From positions 469,295 through 533,294 of the forward strand of contig CAWJON010000001.1 in the NCBI GenBank assembly GCA_963844565.1: a stretch of DNA of 64,000 nucleotides, read 5' to 3'. The notes under the pieces were generated by a model that saw only the letters and a program-made list of their open reading frames with translations, was not told where the DNA came from and searched no databases. The translations under genes were made by a program, and so were the position numbers. This DNA is from JAFEDN01 sp963844565. GTDB lineage: Bacteria > Pseudomonadota > Gammaproteobacteria > Coxiellales > Coxiellaceae. Below, in pieces: positions 27,792-36,118 of this stretch (within the stretch, counting starts at the first letter, position 1; each line of letters begins with the position of its first letter).

Positions 27792-28688
27792 ATGGTTGCT
27801 ATTGCGGTAATTCAACAACGACTCTGCTCGGATTGGCAAAAAAATCTGGAAGAAACTGCTGTTGCCGTTGCAGAAGTTGCGGCAAAAGGCGCAGAATTGG
27901 TGGTATTATCCGAATTACATACCCGTCCTTATTTCTGTCAAAGTGAAGATATCAATAAATTTGCATGGGCAGAACCGATTCCAGGCCCGACTTTCCATTA
28001 TTTAAGTGCGTTGGCAAAAAAACATCATGTGGTATTAGTGGGCTCGATTTTTGAAAAGCGAGCAGTCGGCATTTACCACAACACGGCTTTGGTTTTTGAA
28101 AAAAATGGCGAGCTGGCTGGTAAATATCGTAAAATGCACATTCCAGATGACCCCAACTATTACGAAAAATATTATTTTACTCCGGGGGATTTAGGCTTTA
28201 CCCCCATTGCGACCAGCGTGGGTAAATTGGGTGTGTTGGTTTGCTGGGACCAATGGTTCCCGGAAGCAGCCCGAATTATGGCGCTGCGTGGTGCAGATTT
28301 ACTCATCTACCCAACTGCAATCGGTTGGTTTGTCCATGAAGATGAAACCCAAAAAGAGGCACTCATCGACAGTTGGATAACTGTGCAAAGGGGGCATTCT
28401 ATTGCCAACTGTTTACCTGTGATAAGCTGTAATCGCACGGGTTTTGAAGCTGATCCAGTACACGAGGGTAAAGGCATCCATTTCTGGGGAAACAGTTTTA
28501 TAACCAACTCCCATGGACAACTATTGGAGCATGCAGCCACCACGGAGCCTGCCGCCCTGGTTGCAAAAATTGATTTGAAAGAAATAGAAATGACACGTCA
28601 TATTTGGCCGTATTTTCGAGATCGAAGAACGGATGCCTATGGTGACATATTAAAAAAATACGCTGACTTTGGAGATAAAAATTTATGA
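27792..28688 (+). CDS. aguB: N-carbamoylputrescine amidase
   Basis: 298 residues of the nitrilase superfamily, hydrolysing N-carbamoylputrescine to putrescine, CO2 and ammonia. The Glu-Lys-Cys triad is visible in VVLSELHTRPY, GKYRKMHIPDDP and GVLVCWDQWFPEA. The start is the ATG giving MVAIAVIQQ; the longer frame overlaps aguA. Follows aguA by 16 bp. Confidence 0.93.
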   Translation: MVAIAVIQQRLCSDWQKNLEETAVAVAEVAAKGAELVVLSELHTRPYFCQSEDINKFAWAEPIPGPTFHYLSALAKKHHVVLVGSIFEKRAVGIYHNTALVFEKNGELAGKYRKMHIPDDPNYYEKYYFTPGDLGFTPIATSVGKLGVLVCWDQWFPEAARIMALRGADLLIYPTAIGWFVHEDETQKEALIDSWITVQRGHSIANCLPVISCNRTGFEADPVHEGKGIHFWGNSFITNSHGQLLEHAATTEPAALVAKIDLKEIEMTRHIWPYFRDRRTDAYGDILKKYADFGDKNL

Positions 28689-29719
28689 AACAAGATTTTT
28701 TAAAACAAAAAGTTCGTCATTTAGATTTGGCGGATATGAATGTCATTCCGATGATAGAAGCTATGCAGCACACCGCATTCCAGGGCCGAAATATTGCCCG
28801 CGCCGCAAAAATTTATCAGCAAATGTTAGAAGATCGTGATTGCACAGTTATTTTATGTCTTGCGGGTTCATTGGTGAGCGCCGGAATGAAAAAAATTTTT
28901 GTCGATCTAGTAAAAAACCGAATGGTCGACGTAATTGTGTCTACTGGCGCGAATATTGTGGATCAAGATTTTTTTGAAGCATTGGGATTTTTTCATTATC
29001 AAGGTTCTCCTGATGCGGATGATCGCCAGCTCAGAGACTTAGCGATCGATCGGATTTATGACACATTAATCAATGAAGATGAATTGCGTATTTGTGATAA
29101 CACCATTTTTGAAATTGCCAATCAATTAAAACCTGGTGCTTATTCTTCACGTGAATTTATCAACGTGATGGCTGAGTATTTGATTGCGCATAACAAAGGT
29201 GAAGATTCCATTATCCGCACCGCTTACGAACAACAAGTGCCAATTTTTGTGCCGGCTTTTAGTGATTGCAGTGCGGGATTCGGCTTAGTGATGCATCAAC
29301 ATCAAAATCCCAATCCCAATCGCCATGTGCAAATTGACTCGGTAAAAGATTTTCGTGAATTAACGCAAATTAAAATTCACTCTCAAGAAACCGGTTTATT
29401 AATGATGGGCGGTGGGGTTCCTAAAAACTTTGCTCAAGATATCGTGGTTGCCGCTGAAATGCTGAAAGAAAACGTACCCATGCATAAATATGCGGTGCAA
29501 GTCACCGTAGCGGATGCACGTGACGGCGCGCTTTCAGGATCTACCCTACAAGAAGCTTGTTCCTGGGGTAAAGTCGATATGACTTACGAACAGATGGTAT
29601 TCTGCGAAGCCACCATCGCATTGCCATTGTTGGCAGGTTACGCCTACCACCGTGGCGCCTGGAAAAATCGCGCCGCACGCGAATGCAACCGTATACTGAA
29701 CCAAACCGTAGCGGCTTAA
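28685..29719 (+). CDS. Deoxyhypusine synthase-like protein (possible homospermidine synthase)
   Basis: 344 residues of the deoxyhypusine synthase family. The NAD-binding and active-site features are kept, including LCLAGSLVSAGMKK, STGANIVDQD and the catalytic lysine in ACSWGKVDMT (human enzyme: SWGK). Bacteria lack hypusine, and bacterial members are thought to act on free polyamines, for example making homospermidine from putrescine. The ATGA overlap with aguB, which makes putrescine, supports that. No spermidine synthase (speE) lies nearby. The precise product is inference. Confidence 0.85.
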   Translation: MKQDFLKQKVRHLDLADMNVIPMIEAMQHTAFQGRNIARAAKIYQQMLEDRDCTVILCLAGSLVSAGMKKIFVDLVKNRMVDVIVSTGANIVDQDFFEALGFFHYQGSPDADDRQLRDLAIDRIYDTLINEDELRICDNTIFEIANQLKPGAYSSREFINVMAEYLIAHNKGEDSIIRTAYEQQVPIFVPAFSDCSAGFGLVMHQHQNPNPNRHVQIDSVKDFRELTQIKIHSQETGLLMMGGGVPKNFAQDIVVAAEMLKENVPMHKYAVQVTVADARDGALSGSTLQEACSWGKVDMTYEQMVFCEATIALPLLAGYAYHRGAWKNRAARECNRILNQTVAA

Positions 29720-29782
29720 TTCGCGCATCATCACGCGATATCGGATCAAGTCCGGCACAAGTTTTTGACTGCATGATTCGTC

Positions 29783-29802
29783 ATTCCGTTGAAAAACGGA
29801 AT
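29783..29802 (+). terminator. Hairpin after the polyamine operon
   Basis: Perfect 8-bp stem ATTCCGTT/AACGGAAT with a GAAA tetraloop, 64 bp after the last gene. Only a loose T-rich stretch follows. Either a weak terminator or a common intergenic repeat. Confidence 0.4.
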
Positions 29803-29835
29803 CCAGGATGAATATTTTCGTTACAAATAAGGATT

Positions 29836-30507
29836 TTAAACAACCATCGCTAAAATTTCTTGCGCTTTTTCAAAAGTTAGTGGCTTTACAAAATAGGCAT
29901 CCATTCCCGCAACAAACGCTCTGTTTTTTATGTTTGATTCATCGTGGGTAGAGAGGCCGATAATCAAAACATTTTGATTGGCGCTTGGTGTGCGCCGAAT
30001 GATTTTAGTCGTGGTAATGCCGTTCATCCCCGGTAAATCAATATCCATCAGCAGCAGATCATAGTAATTTTTTGCGTAATATTCGATGCCTTGCTCACCG
30101 CTTTCAGCAATCTCGACTTTACAATTTAAATTTGCAAAATGCAATTTCGCAACCATTTGCGGTATCTTCGAATCTTCAACCAATAAAATTTTTATTTTTC
30201 GTCGCTTTGAGAAAAAGCGACCAACCACCAGCGCTGGGAAGCGGGATAACCCAATTCTATGCAGCGCTGGCGCATGAACTGATTTTACCCCACTTAAAAT
30301 TCCAGCATTTTCGGGTCGCGAACCCACCCCATTCATAAGCCCAGGGCGCTCCTTCCAAACCGCTTTGCTCGAAAAACGCGCAAGCGCAAACCGAGGACCA
30401 TAGCAAAAACTAGGCTCCCAAGCTTGTTGTTTAAAAAGGAAATTTTCCCCAGATTTAAAGGGACGGTTCAAAAAATGCGAAAAATAAGATAGAATATCGT
30501 CAGCCAC
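29836..30507 (-). CDS. CheY-like response regulator with an unusual inserted N-terminal segment
   Basis: 223 residues. Residues 105-223 form a complete receiver domain: acidic pair Glu111-Asp112, phospho-acceptor Asp155 (LLLMDIDLPGMNG), Ser186/Thr187 and Lys208 (YFVKPL). No output domain follows. Residues 1-28 look like ordinary protein. About 30-100 (WEPSFCYGPRF to LVVGRFFS) look like a translated palindromic repeat: the DNA is richer in GC and packed with inverted repeats such as CCAGCGCTG/CAGCGCTGG at 30228 and 30262. The reading frame survives the insertion. Partner kinase not in the window. Confidence 0.75.
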   Translation of the reverse strand: MADDILSYFSHFLNRPFKSGENFLFKQQAWEPSFCYGPRFALARFSSKAVWKERPGLMNGVGSRPENAGILSGVKSVHAPALHRIGLSRFPALVVGRFFSKRRKIKILLVEDSKIPQMVAKLHFANLNCKVEIAESGEQGIEYYAKNYYDLLLMDIDLPGMNGITTTKIIRRTPSANQNVLIIGLSTHDESNIKNRAFVAGMDAYFVKPLTFEKAQEILAMVV

Positions 30508-30535
30508 GTTAACTCCTTTCGTTAATGTTGGTCAG

Positions 30536-30569
30536 CGGATCTCAAGCGTTGACGCGCTTGAGATCCGCG
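30536..30569. other. Perfect 14-bp inverted repeat upstream of the response regulator
   Basis: Arms at 30536-30549 and 30556-30569 with a 6-nt loop, 29 bp upstream of the response regulator start. It could be a leader hairpin, an operator, or a terminator read rightwards (a T-run follows about 18 nt later). The rest of 30570-30765 shows nothing I can support. Confidence 0.5.
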
Positions 30570-30765
30570 CTCGTATTATAAATCCTTTTTTTCTTCAAAT
30601 GCAAATTTGAATGAATTATTTTTCAAAACCAATCAATCTGAAATGTAGTGTGTTTTCAATTATGGAATGGGATTAGTTACCTGAAAACTTCTTGAAGAGT
30701 AGTTAGATCCTGCTAAAGTTGAACCTTCACATTATTACTGTGAATATTTGTCAGGATTTGGGTAA

Positions 30766-31398
30766 TTACGTAGTTTGCATAAATTTTTCTATTATCTTCA
30801 AATCTTCTGCTGTTTTCTGTTTCTTGGAATCATACACACTGGCATAATATGTTTTAGTATTTGGCGCCCAATCAAAAAATATCATGTTTCCTTCTTTAAT
30901 ATTTTTAACGTGTTCATGACTCAATACCAATTCTAAGGTTCTAACTAAAAAGTCTTTTTTTACTCCTAAAATTGAAAAAAATATTTCAATTTTGTAGCTT
31001 CCTGGAGAAAATTCATAATTAGCACAGTCTTTTGGTAATAAAAAATGATGATCACAGACAACGCCATCTTGACCAATATAGATACCGCTTCCTCGGGACA
31101 AATTATTTTTTTGTCCATATACCCAAATATTAAAATTCTGTAAGGATTCTCCTCGATGAACTTTAAGAAAAATATTCTCAATAATACGCCCACGTTTTGC
31201 TGTACTGACAATAAGAGTTCTTAAATAGATTTTAGACTCCCCAATACCTGGACCATCATAACCAAAAGCTACCCATGTTGGTTGTGTCATTTTTATTTTA
31301 CCCTTGTAAAGGTAAAGCAGCCAAACAGTAAACAACGATAATATCAGTGAAAAAAAAGACATTATAATTGATAGACATGATAGAGTAACATTAGACAT
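30766..31398 (-). CDS. Membrane-anchored protein of unknown function
   Basis: 210 residues: one N-terminal transmembrane helix (about 8-31, SIIMSFFSLILSLFTVWLLYLY) then a soluble domain of about 175 residues with strand-like patterns (TWVAFGYDGPGIGESKIYLRTLIVS, SPGSYKIEIFFSILG). No family recognised. Low GC and isolated position between the response regulator and relBE suggest accessory DNA. Confidence 0.6.
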   Translation of the reverse strand: MSNVTLSCLSIIMSFFSLILSLFTVWLLYLYKGKIKMTQPTWVAFGYDGPGIGESKIYLRTLIVSTAKRGRIIENIFLKVHRGESLQNFNIWVYGQKNNLSRGSGIYIGQDGVVCDHHFLLPKDCANYEFSPGSYKIEIFFSILGVKKDFLVRTLELVLSHEHVKNIKEGNMIFFDWAPNTKTYYASVYDSKKQKTAEDLKIIEKFMQTT

Positions 31399-31443
31399 AT
31401 ATACACTCCATGAACAGAATGTTCAAAAAAATTCATAATAAAA

Positions 31444-31707
31444 TTAACGATAAACTTCTTTTCGGTGACCTGCGACCAACACCAAAACCGTAAGTTGAGA
31501 ATCTTGTATCTGACAAATCAAACGATAATCACCGACCCTGTAACGCCAAAGTTCACTCTGTTCCCCTTTCAAGGCCTTACCCAACAGACGAGGATTAGCG
31601 GTTTTTGTTAACTGATTTAAAAATGTAATTATTCTTTCTTGCGCCACGGTATCCAGCTTTTGGATCTGCTTAGCAGCGCTCTTTTTAATCTCTATCTTCC
31701 AAGCCAA
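31444..31707 (-). CDS. relE: RelE-family mRNA interferase toxin
   Basis: 87 residues, standard RelE length. Family pattern: MAWKIEIKKSAAKQIQKLD, RLLGKALKGEQSELWRYRVGDYRLICQI and VLVAGHRKEVYR; the basic and aromatic catalytic residues near the C-terminus (Arg, His, Arg, Tyr) are present. RelE cleaves mRNA in the ribosomal A site. Overlaps the antitoxin gene by 23 bp. Confidence 0.9.
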   Translation of the reverse strand: MAWKIEIKKSAAKQIQKLDTVAQERIITFLNQLTKTANPRLLGKALKGEQSELWRYRVGDYRLICQIQDSQLTVLVLVAGHRKEVYR

Positions 31708-31903
31708 GCTGTTTCTCCAGATCTTTTAGGCTGACACGGCCTTCTTTTTTTTCTAACGCTGCAATACCCAGCAAGTAATCCTCTCGATCATCCAGAAATT
31801 CACTAAGTGCTTTTCTGGCAAAATAGCTTTTAGTATGGCCGGTTTTTTGACATAGCTGTTCTAATCTATGCTCAGTTACAGTGTCTAATCGAATACCTAA
31901 CAT
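31685..31903 (-). CDS. relB: RelB-family ribbon-helix-helix antitoxin
   Basis: 72 residues from the ATG at 31903 (upstream AGGTGGG). The N-terminal ribbon-helix-helix (MLGIRLDTVTEHRLEQLCQK, TKSYFARKALSEFL) binds DNA and the C-terminal part binds RelE. A 7-bp palindrome overlaps its promoter. The 5' part of this gene and its promoter are duplicated at 32501-32631. Confidence 0.88.
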   Translation of the reverse strand: MLGIRLDTVTEHRLEQLCQKTGHTKSYFARKALSEFLDDREDYLLGIAALEKKEGRVSLKDLEKQLGLEDRD

Positions 31904-31917
31904 AATCCCACCTAATT

Positions 31918-31943
31918 TGTTAAACTTGTTTAACATAATTATA
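31918..31943 (-). promoter_or_regulatory. relBE promoter and palindromic operator
   Basis: Minus-strand extended -10 TGC-TATAAT (TATAAT at 31938-31943), followed by the palindrome TGTTAAA-cttg-TTTAACA (31918-31935) immediately downstream. The location fits RelB autorepression. Confidence 0.65.
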
Positions 31944-32079
31944 GCATAAAAATGACTACAAGATACTAATTTTTTTCTTAAATTTACCTTTTTCACTAAG
32001 TTAGTTAAGTTATTGAAATTAAATGAATTATTTCTTATAAATTATGATTTGGTTGGATCAAGTAATGAATCTCTAAATC

Positions 32080-32465
32080 TTTAATGATGAAGGCCGGACT
32101 TCTTTTTATACTGAAATAAAAATACATCCCGAGTTTATAAAAGAGCTCGAAACAGAACCCCTAAAAGGACGTGATGGGGTACATGATGGGGTATATGAAG
32201 GGGTATATGATTCTCCTCCAGTAAACTTTTATCGCAAACAGAAATAAAGATTTTAAGTCTAGCGCAAGAATCACCCATAAGCGTAGCCCGTATTTTAGAA
32301 GCTTTTGGGTATAAAGTGGTAACTAGGAATATAAGAAATACTTTACATAGGCTATTAAAATTAAATCTTATTGCTTATACCATTCCTGATAAACCCAGAA
32401 GCAAAAAACAGCAATATAAACTTACTTTGCAAGGGAAAAATTTAAGTGCAAAAGTTCTCCTATAA
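32080..32465 (+). pseudogene. Remnant of an AlbA_2-type ATP-binding protein (C-terminus)
   Basis: The frame from 32080 gives RTSFYTEIKIHPEF and a DGVHDGVYEGVYD repeat, both typical of the region before the C-terminal winged helix in this family. After a frameshift near 32224 the other frame reads LSQTEIKILSLAQESPISVARILEAFG, TLHRLLKLNLIAYTIPDKP and QQYKLTLQGK, then stops at 32463. Only the last third of the gene remains. Confidence 0.7.
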
Positions 32466-32500
32466 AGAAAGTGGCTTCAATCGGTCAGCCGATTTTTATA

Positions 32501-32631
32501 AGCTGTTCTAATCTATGCTCAGTTTCAGTGTCTAATCGAATACCTAACATAATTCCCCCCTAATTTTGTTAAACTTGTTTAACATAAATATATCAAAAAA
32601 ATGATTACAAAATACTAATTTTTTCTTAAAC
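32501..32631 (-). repeat. Duplicate of the relB promoter and first codons
   Basis: About 130 bp closely resembling 31854-31983 (roughly 90% identical by eye). It contains the MLGIRLDTETEHRLEQL start of relB, the TGTTAAA-cttg-TTTAACA operator and part of the promoter. The TATAAT -10 is altered. The AlbA_2 remnant lies between the two copies. Confidence 0.8.
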
Positions 32632-32639
32632 TAGCCTTC

Positions 32640-35600
32640 TTATTTATTCAGCATTAAAGAAAGTGCTTTAGCATTTTCAATTTCTTTGCGAGTTTCTTCA
32701 TCGTCATCTCGATCCTCATCACTGTCGGAATCGAGCTTGGTTTTGAATAAGCCTTGTAGAACTAAGTTATTTTTCTGTTGCGCAATTTCGGCAGCGGTTT
32801 GCCCCTTGGAGCGGAGAGTGACATCTGCTTTTGCATCCAGCAGTAGACTAACTGTATCTGTATTCCCCACGCGAGTGGCGATATGTAGAGCAGCACCATG
32901 ATTAGAAGTGATGTCAACCATTGCTTTATGAGCAAGCAAAAGTTTGACAGCGCGAGTATTGCCTTTTGCTCCGCAAGCCATATGTAAAAGAGTAAACCCA
33001 CTATTGCTTACTTGATTTATATTTTCATTCTTTGCTAACCATTTTATTAGTATTTCTTCTGCAAACTGAGAGACAATTAAATCTTTTATGGAAACTGATT
33101 TTTTCTCTGTCGGTTTCGTTTCATATTTTTTTTCTTTTTGGACCGGTGATATTACTTTATCTAACCATGCAGTTCTTTTGCCTTGGGCTTGCTTTTTTTC
33201 GCGATGAGTATGAAATTGACTATCTCCTTCCAGGGGAAAATATCGACGTTTATCTTCAAGATTTAAACTCTTGAATTCTGCATAAGTGATTTTAAATATC
33301 TCAGATTTTTGTCGTAAAACAAAATAGGCTTCTTGATGCGCTTCTGAAAGCGTATTAAATTTTTCAAAAATGATTCCCCACAGTTTATTTAAAAATCGAT
33401 CGAGTGCGTCTAAATCAAAAAGATTAGTACCAAACATCAATCCGTCATATTCTGAATAAGTGAAATCGGCACAAATTGTACCAATACTTAACGGTTCGAA
33501 TTGGACGGTGATTTGTTTAAATTCACTGGTAAAATGGCCTGATTGACTAATTTTTTCGGATAAGAGTATCAGACCATCTCGATAAGTTGGGGTAACTTGT
33601 TTTTCATCCGCGGATATATGGAAGTCTGAATTAATCAATTGTTGCAGGATATTAAAAGTATGAACTGTAGTTACCTGATTTTTGATCTTCAAGGCAACAG
33701 CCGGATTGATGTGTTTCATAAATTTGTATAAAGCTAACAAAGGTGTTTGTAAATTATATTCCAGCAGCATTACCCAATAGGCAACAGTTTCTAACCGTAA
33801 AGCTAAACATTGTAATTGACAAATTTCTTGATACTTTGCTGTACTCTGAGACACCTGTGCTTGAAAAGCAAAAACTTCTTGCGCTTCATTAAAGCGTCCA
33901 GCGGTGTATAATCCAGAAAATAGCGCCGAAGCCGCCATTAATGAAGAGTCCGCTGATTTTTTTTGTAGATGAGTTTCGATTGACGATCTCAAATCCTTTT
34001 TCCGTAAAAAATTTTTTAGCAGCACATCTTCCATGGTATAGATTTTTTCATCTGCTTTACTTCGCAAATCAGATAACCGGGTTATCGTATCTTTTTGGAT
34101 AAAAAACTTAATATTTTCGTGCAAGCCATGGCTTTCGATAGTAATCTTTAAATATTTTTCGTAATCTTTACAAGCTAAAACCATGCATCCATGGCAATCT
34201 ACGGTAGTTTGACTATGTTTATCTTCTAGGGCATGCAAAAGGTGCGCAGCATATAAATTGCCGGATAATTTATAAGATTCATGATAAGGGGCAAACTTAA
34301 TGGTGTGGGAAGAAATTTCTTTATCGTCATCGCTAGGATGTTGGTGAGTAGAACGTTTAAATTCCCGAGTCACTAAGGCATTGCCTAAGTGAGATTTCGT
34401 ATTTTTTAAATATCGGATTTTCTGTTCGGCATCAGAAGTCCAATCTTGGCCTTTCTTGCGATAAAAAGAAGTCATACCTTCAGCAATTTCAGCATAAGAC
34501 TGTGCAATAAAAAACTCTAGTAAATTATGAATTTTGAAAAAATAATTATCATCGAGTAAAGGATCATATGAAGTCGTTACTTCAGCTGAAGACAAAAGGA
34601 TTTGTAATTCGGTTAAAGCTGTTTGATCTGATATTTTTTGCGTATCTTTGTTTTCTTCAAGGACATCCTCTAAAAAGCGAATTTGTAACTGAGTTTTATC
34701 TTTTTGTTGCTGCAATTCTGCTAATTCCTGGGCCAATTTGGGATAAATTTCTTTATTTTTTAAATTTTTTGTTAATTCATCTACTAGAAGTTGAATTTTT
34801 ATGCCTATTCGTTTATCCAATTCTGTAAACCATCTTAAATTAATAAAATTAGATTGATTATGCAGGGTATAAAATTTAAATAAAATTTTAACTAAGCTGA
34901 GATGTTGATAAGTGGAGAAATAGTTAATTAACTCCTCTTTTCTATGCTCATCGCGCATTAACCTTGGATTTTTCAAAAATAAATCAAATAAAATGGCTGG
35001 AATAAATACTTTTAATTGATACTGATAAAATAAATCTTCAACTTGGGTTTCAAAATCTTTATCCATGGAATCAAATTTGGGACGATTGACATTGTGGGTC
35101 AAAACTTTTCGTAGGTGGTTATAGAAGTTATTTGGGCGCAATAGAGACTCAAATTTTTTATATTCTAGTGGCTGTTTTTCTAAAGATTTTTTAATGGCGC
35201 TACTTTTATAAGTAGAAAGCTGATATAAAGGCAAAATTTCACCTATTCCCTGCGGTGAAGAGGGCTGCTTTTCTCTATCGCCAAGCGGGGGTTCTTGAAT
35301 CTCTTTGTTTTCCTTTCCGTCTGGAGTGAAAATCTTTGTTCTTATAGAAGAAATTTTTTCCGTTTCAGTATGGGTTATAAGTTCCATCGCGGCAGAGAAA
35401 TCTTGATATGAATCTAGAAAATAATCCAAAGCTTTTTGGCTCAATTCTCTGGAAGTTGAAAAAAAATAGGTTTGGTATTCATCTTCTATTCTTTGATCTA
35501 AGCTGGTGTGTAACCTAAAACTCATAGGCACACGTTCATGACTATAAAGTACACCGAGGAGATATTTAGCCAATGCTCTTAGTTTTAAATGTCCTGGTTT

Positions 35601-36008
35601 TTCGGAGTGAGGAATTAAATGGCACTCAATCAGGCGCAGATAACAAAAAGCAATCAATGGCTCATGTTCCATATGGGATATGGCCTTCTGCACCACGTTC
35701 AACGTATCATGGATGTCTTTTATTTCACTATAATGCTCTTGTTGCACAAACTGATAAGCCGCCAATATACTGTCTGGCGTATTTTTTCTTAATAGATAAC
35801 GCAATGTACAGAGTTTTATATTTCTATCTTGGATTTTTTGCTTTTCTTTTTCCTCTGTTGGATTAGGATAGAGTAGCTTTTGAATTTGTTGACCAACTAT
35901 ATCTGTTGGGCTGAGGACTGGCTTTGCTTCATTGTTGTCTTTGATTTCCTGAGAAGGCTGTTGAGTTGACTCTAGGGGTAAATCAATATTGATTTTTGCA
36001 TCTTGCAT
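32640..36008 (-). CDS. Large ankyrin-repeat protein, candidate secreted effector
   Basis: 1122 residues with no signal peptide; the ATG at 36008 has AAGGAA upstream. Residues 1-1000 are a long, mostly helical, charged region with no family I recognise. Residues about 1002-1085 hold two to three ankyrin repeats (GFTLLHMACGAKGNTRAVKLLLAHKAMVD, GAALHIATRVGNTDTVSLLLDAKADV). A very acidic stretch (SDSDEDRDDDEE) and the end KALSLMLNK follow. Such architecture is common among Dot/Icm effectors of Legionellales, but no secretion test is possible from sequence alone. No PmrA-like box found upstream. Confidence 0.7.
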   Translation of the reverse strand: MQDAKINIDLPLESTQQPSQEIKDNNEAKPVLSPTDIVGQQIQKLLYPNPTEEKEKQKIQDRNIKLCTLRYLLRKNTPDSILAAYQFVQQEHYSEIKDIHDTLNVVQKAISHMEHEPLIAFCYLRLIECHLIPHSEKPGHLKLRALAKYLLGVLYSHERVPMSFRLHTSLDQRIEDEYQTYFFSTSRELSQKALDYFLDSYQDFSAAMELITHTETEKISSIRTKIFTPDGKENKEIQEPPLGDREKQPSSPQGIGEILPLYQLSTYKSSAIKKSLEKQPLEYKKFESLLRPNNFYNHLRKVLTHNVNRPKFDSMDKDFETQVEDLFYQYQLKVFIPAILFDLFLKNPRLMRDEHRKEELINYFSTYQHLSLVKILFKFYTLHNQSNFINLRWFTELDKRIGIKIQLLVDELTKNLKNKEIYPKLAQELAELQQQKDKTQLQIRFLEDVLEENKDTQKISDQTALTELQILLSSAEVTTSYDPLLDDNYFFKIHNLLEFFIAQSYAEIAEGMTSFYRKKGQDWTSDAEQKIRYLKNTKSHLGNALVTREFKRSTHQHPSDDDKEISSHTIKFAPYHESYKLSGNLYAAHLLHALEDKHSQTTVDCHGCMVLACKDYEKYLKITIESHGLHENIKFFIQKDTITRLSDLRSKADEKIYTMEDVLLKNFLRKKDLRSSIETHLQKKSADSSLMAASALFSGLYTAGRFNEAQEVFAFQAQVSQSTAKYQEICQLQCLALRLETVAYWVMLLEYNLQTPLLALYKFMKHINPAVALKIKNQVTTVHTFNILQQLINSDFHISADEKQVTPTYRDGLILLSEKISQSGHFTSEFKQITVQFEPLSIGTICADFTYSEYDGLMFGTNLFDLDALDRFLNKLWGIIFEKFNTLSEAHQEAYFVLRQKSEIFKITYAEFKSLNLEDKRRYFPLEGDSQFHTHREKKQAQGKRTAWLDKVISPVQKEKKYETKPTEKKSVSIKDLIVSQFAEEILIKWLAKNENINQVSNSGFTLLHMACGAKGNTRAVKLLLAHKAMVDITSNHGAALHIATRVGNTDTVSLLLDAKADVTLRSKGQTAAEIAQQKNNLVLQGLFKTKLDSDSDEDRDDDEETRKEIENAKALSLMLNK

Positions 36009-36118
36009 TTTTATTCCTTTTTAAAAAACTATTTTAGATTTAAGTACTATACTATCGAGAAAAAAAGAAAACAGCCAGTAATAAACGTAGCGTTTTCAGT
36101 AAAAACCGAAAAAATCCA

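Noticed and set aside
28685..29719. Deoxyhypusine synthase acting on EF-P
   Set aside because: EF-P here has the EpmA-type loop and an adjacent epmA; the polyamine operon context better explains the enzyme.
32160..32210. Short tandem repeat encoding DGVHDGVYEGVYD as a new element
   Set aside because: Such repeats are normal in the linker of AlbA_2-family proteins and belong to the pseudogene.
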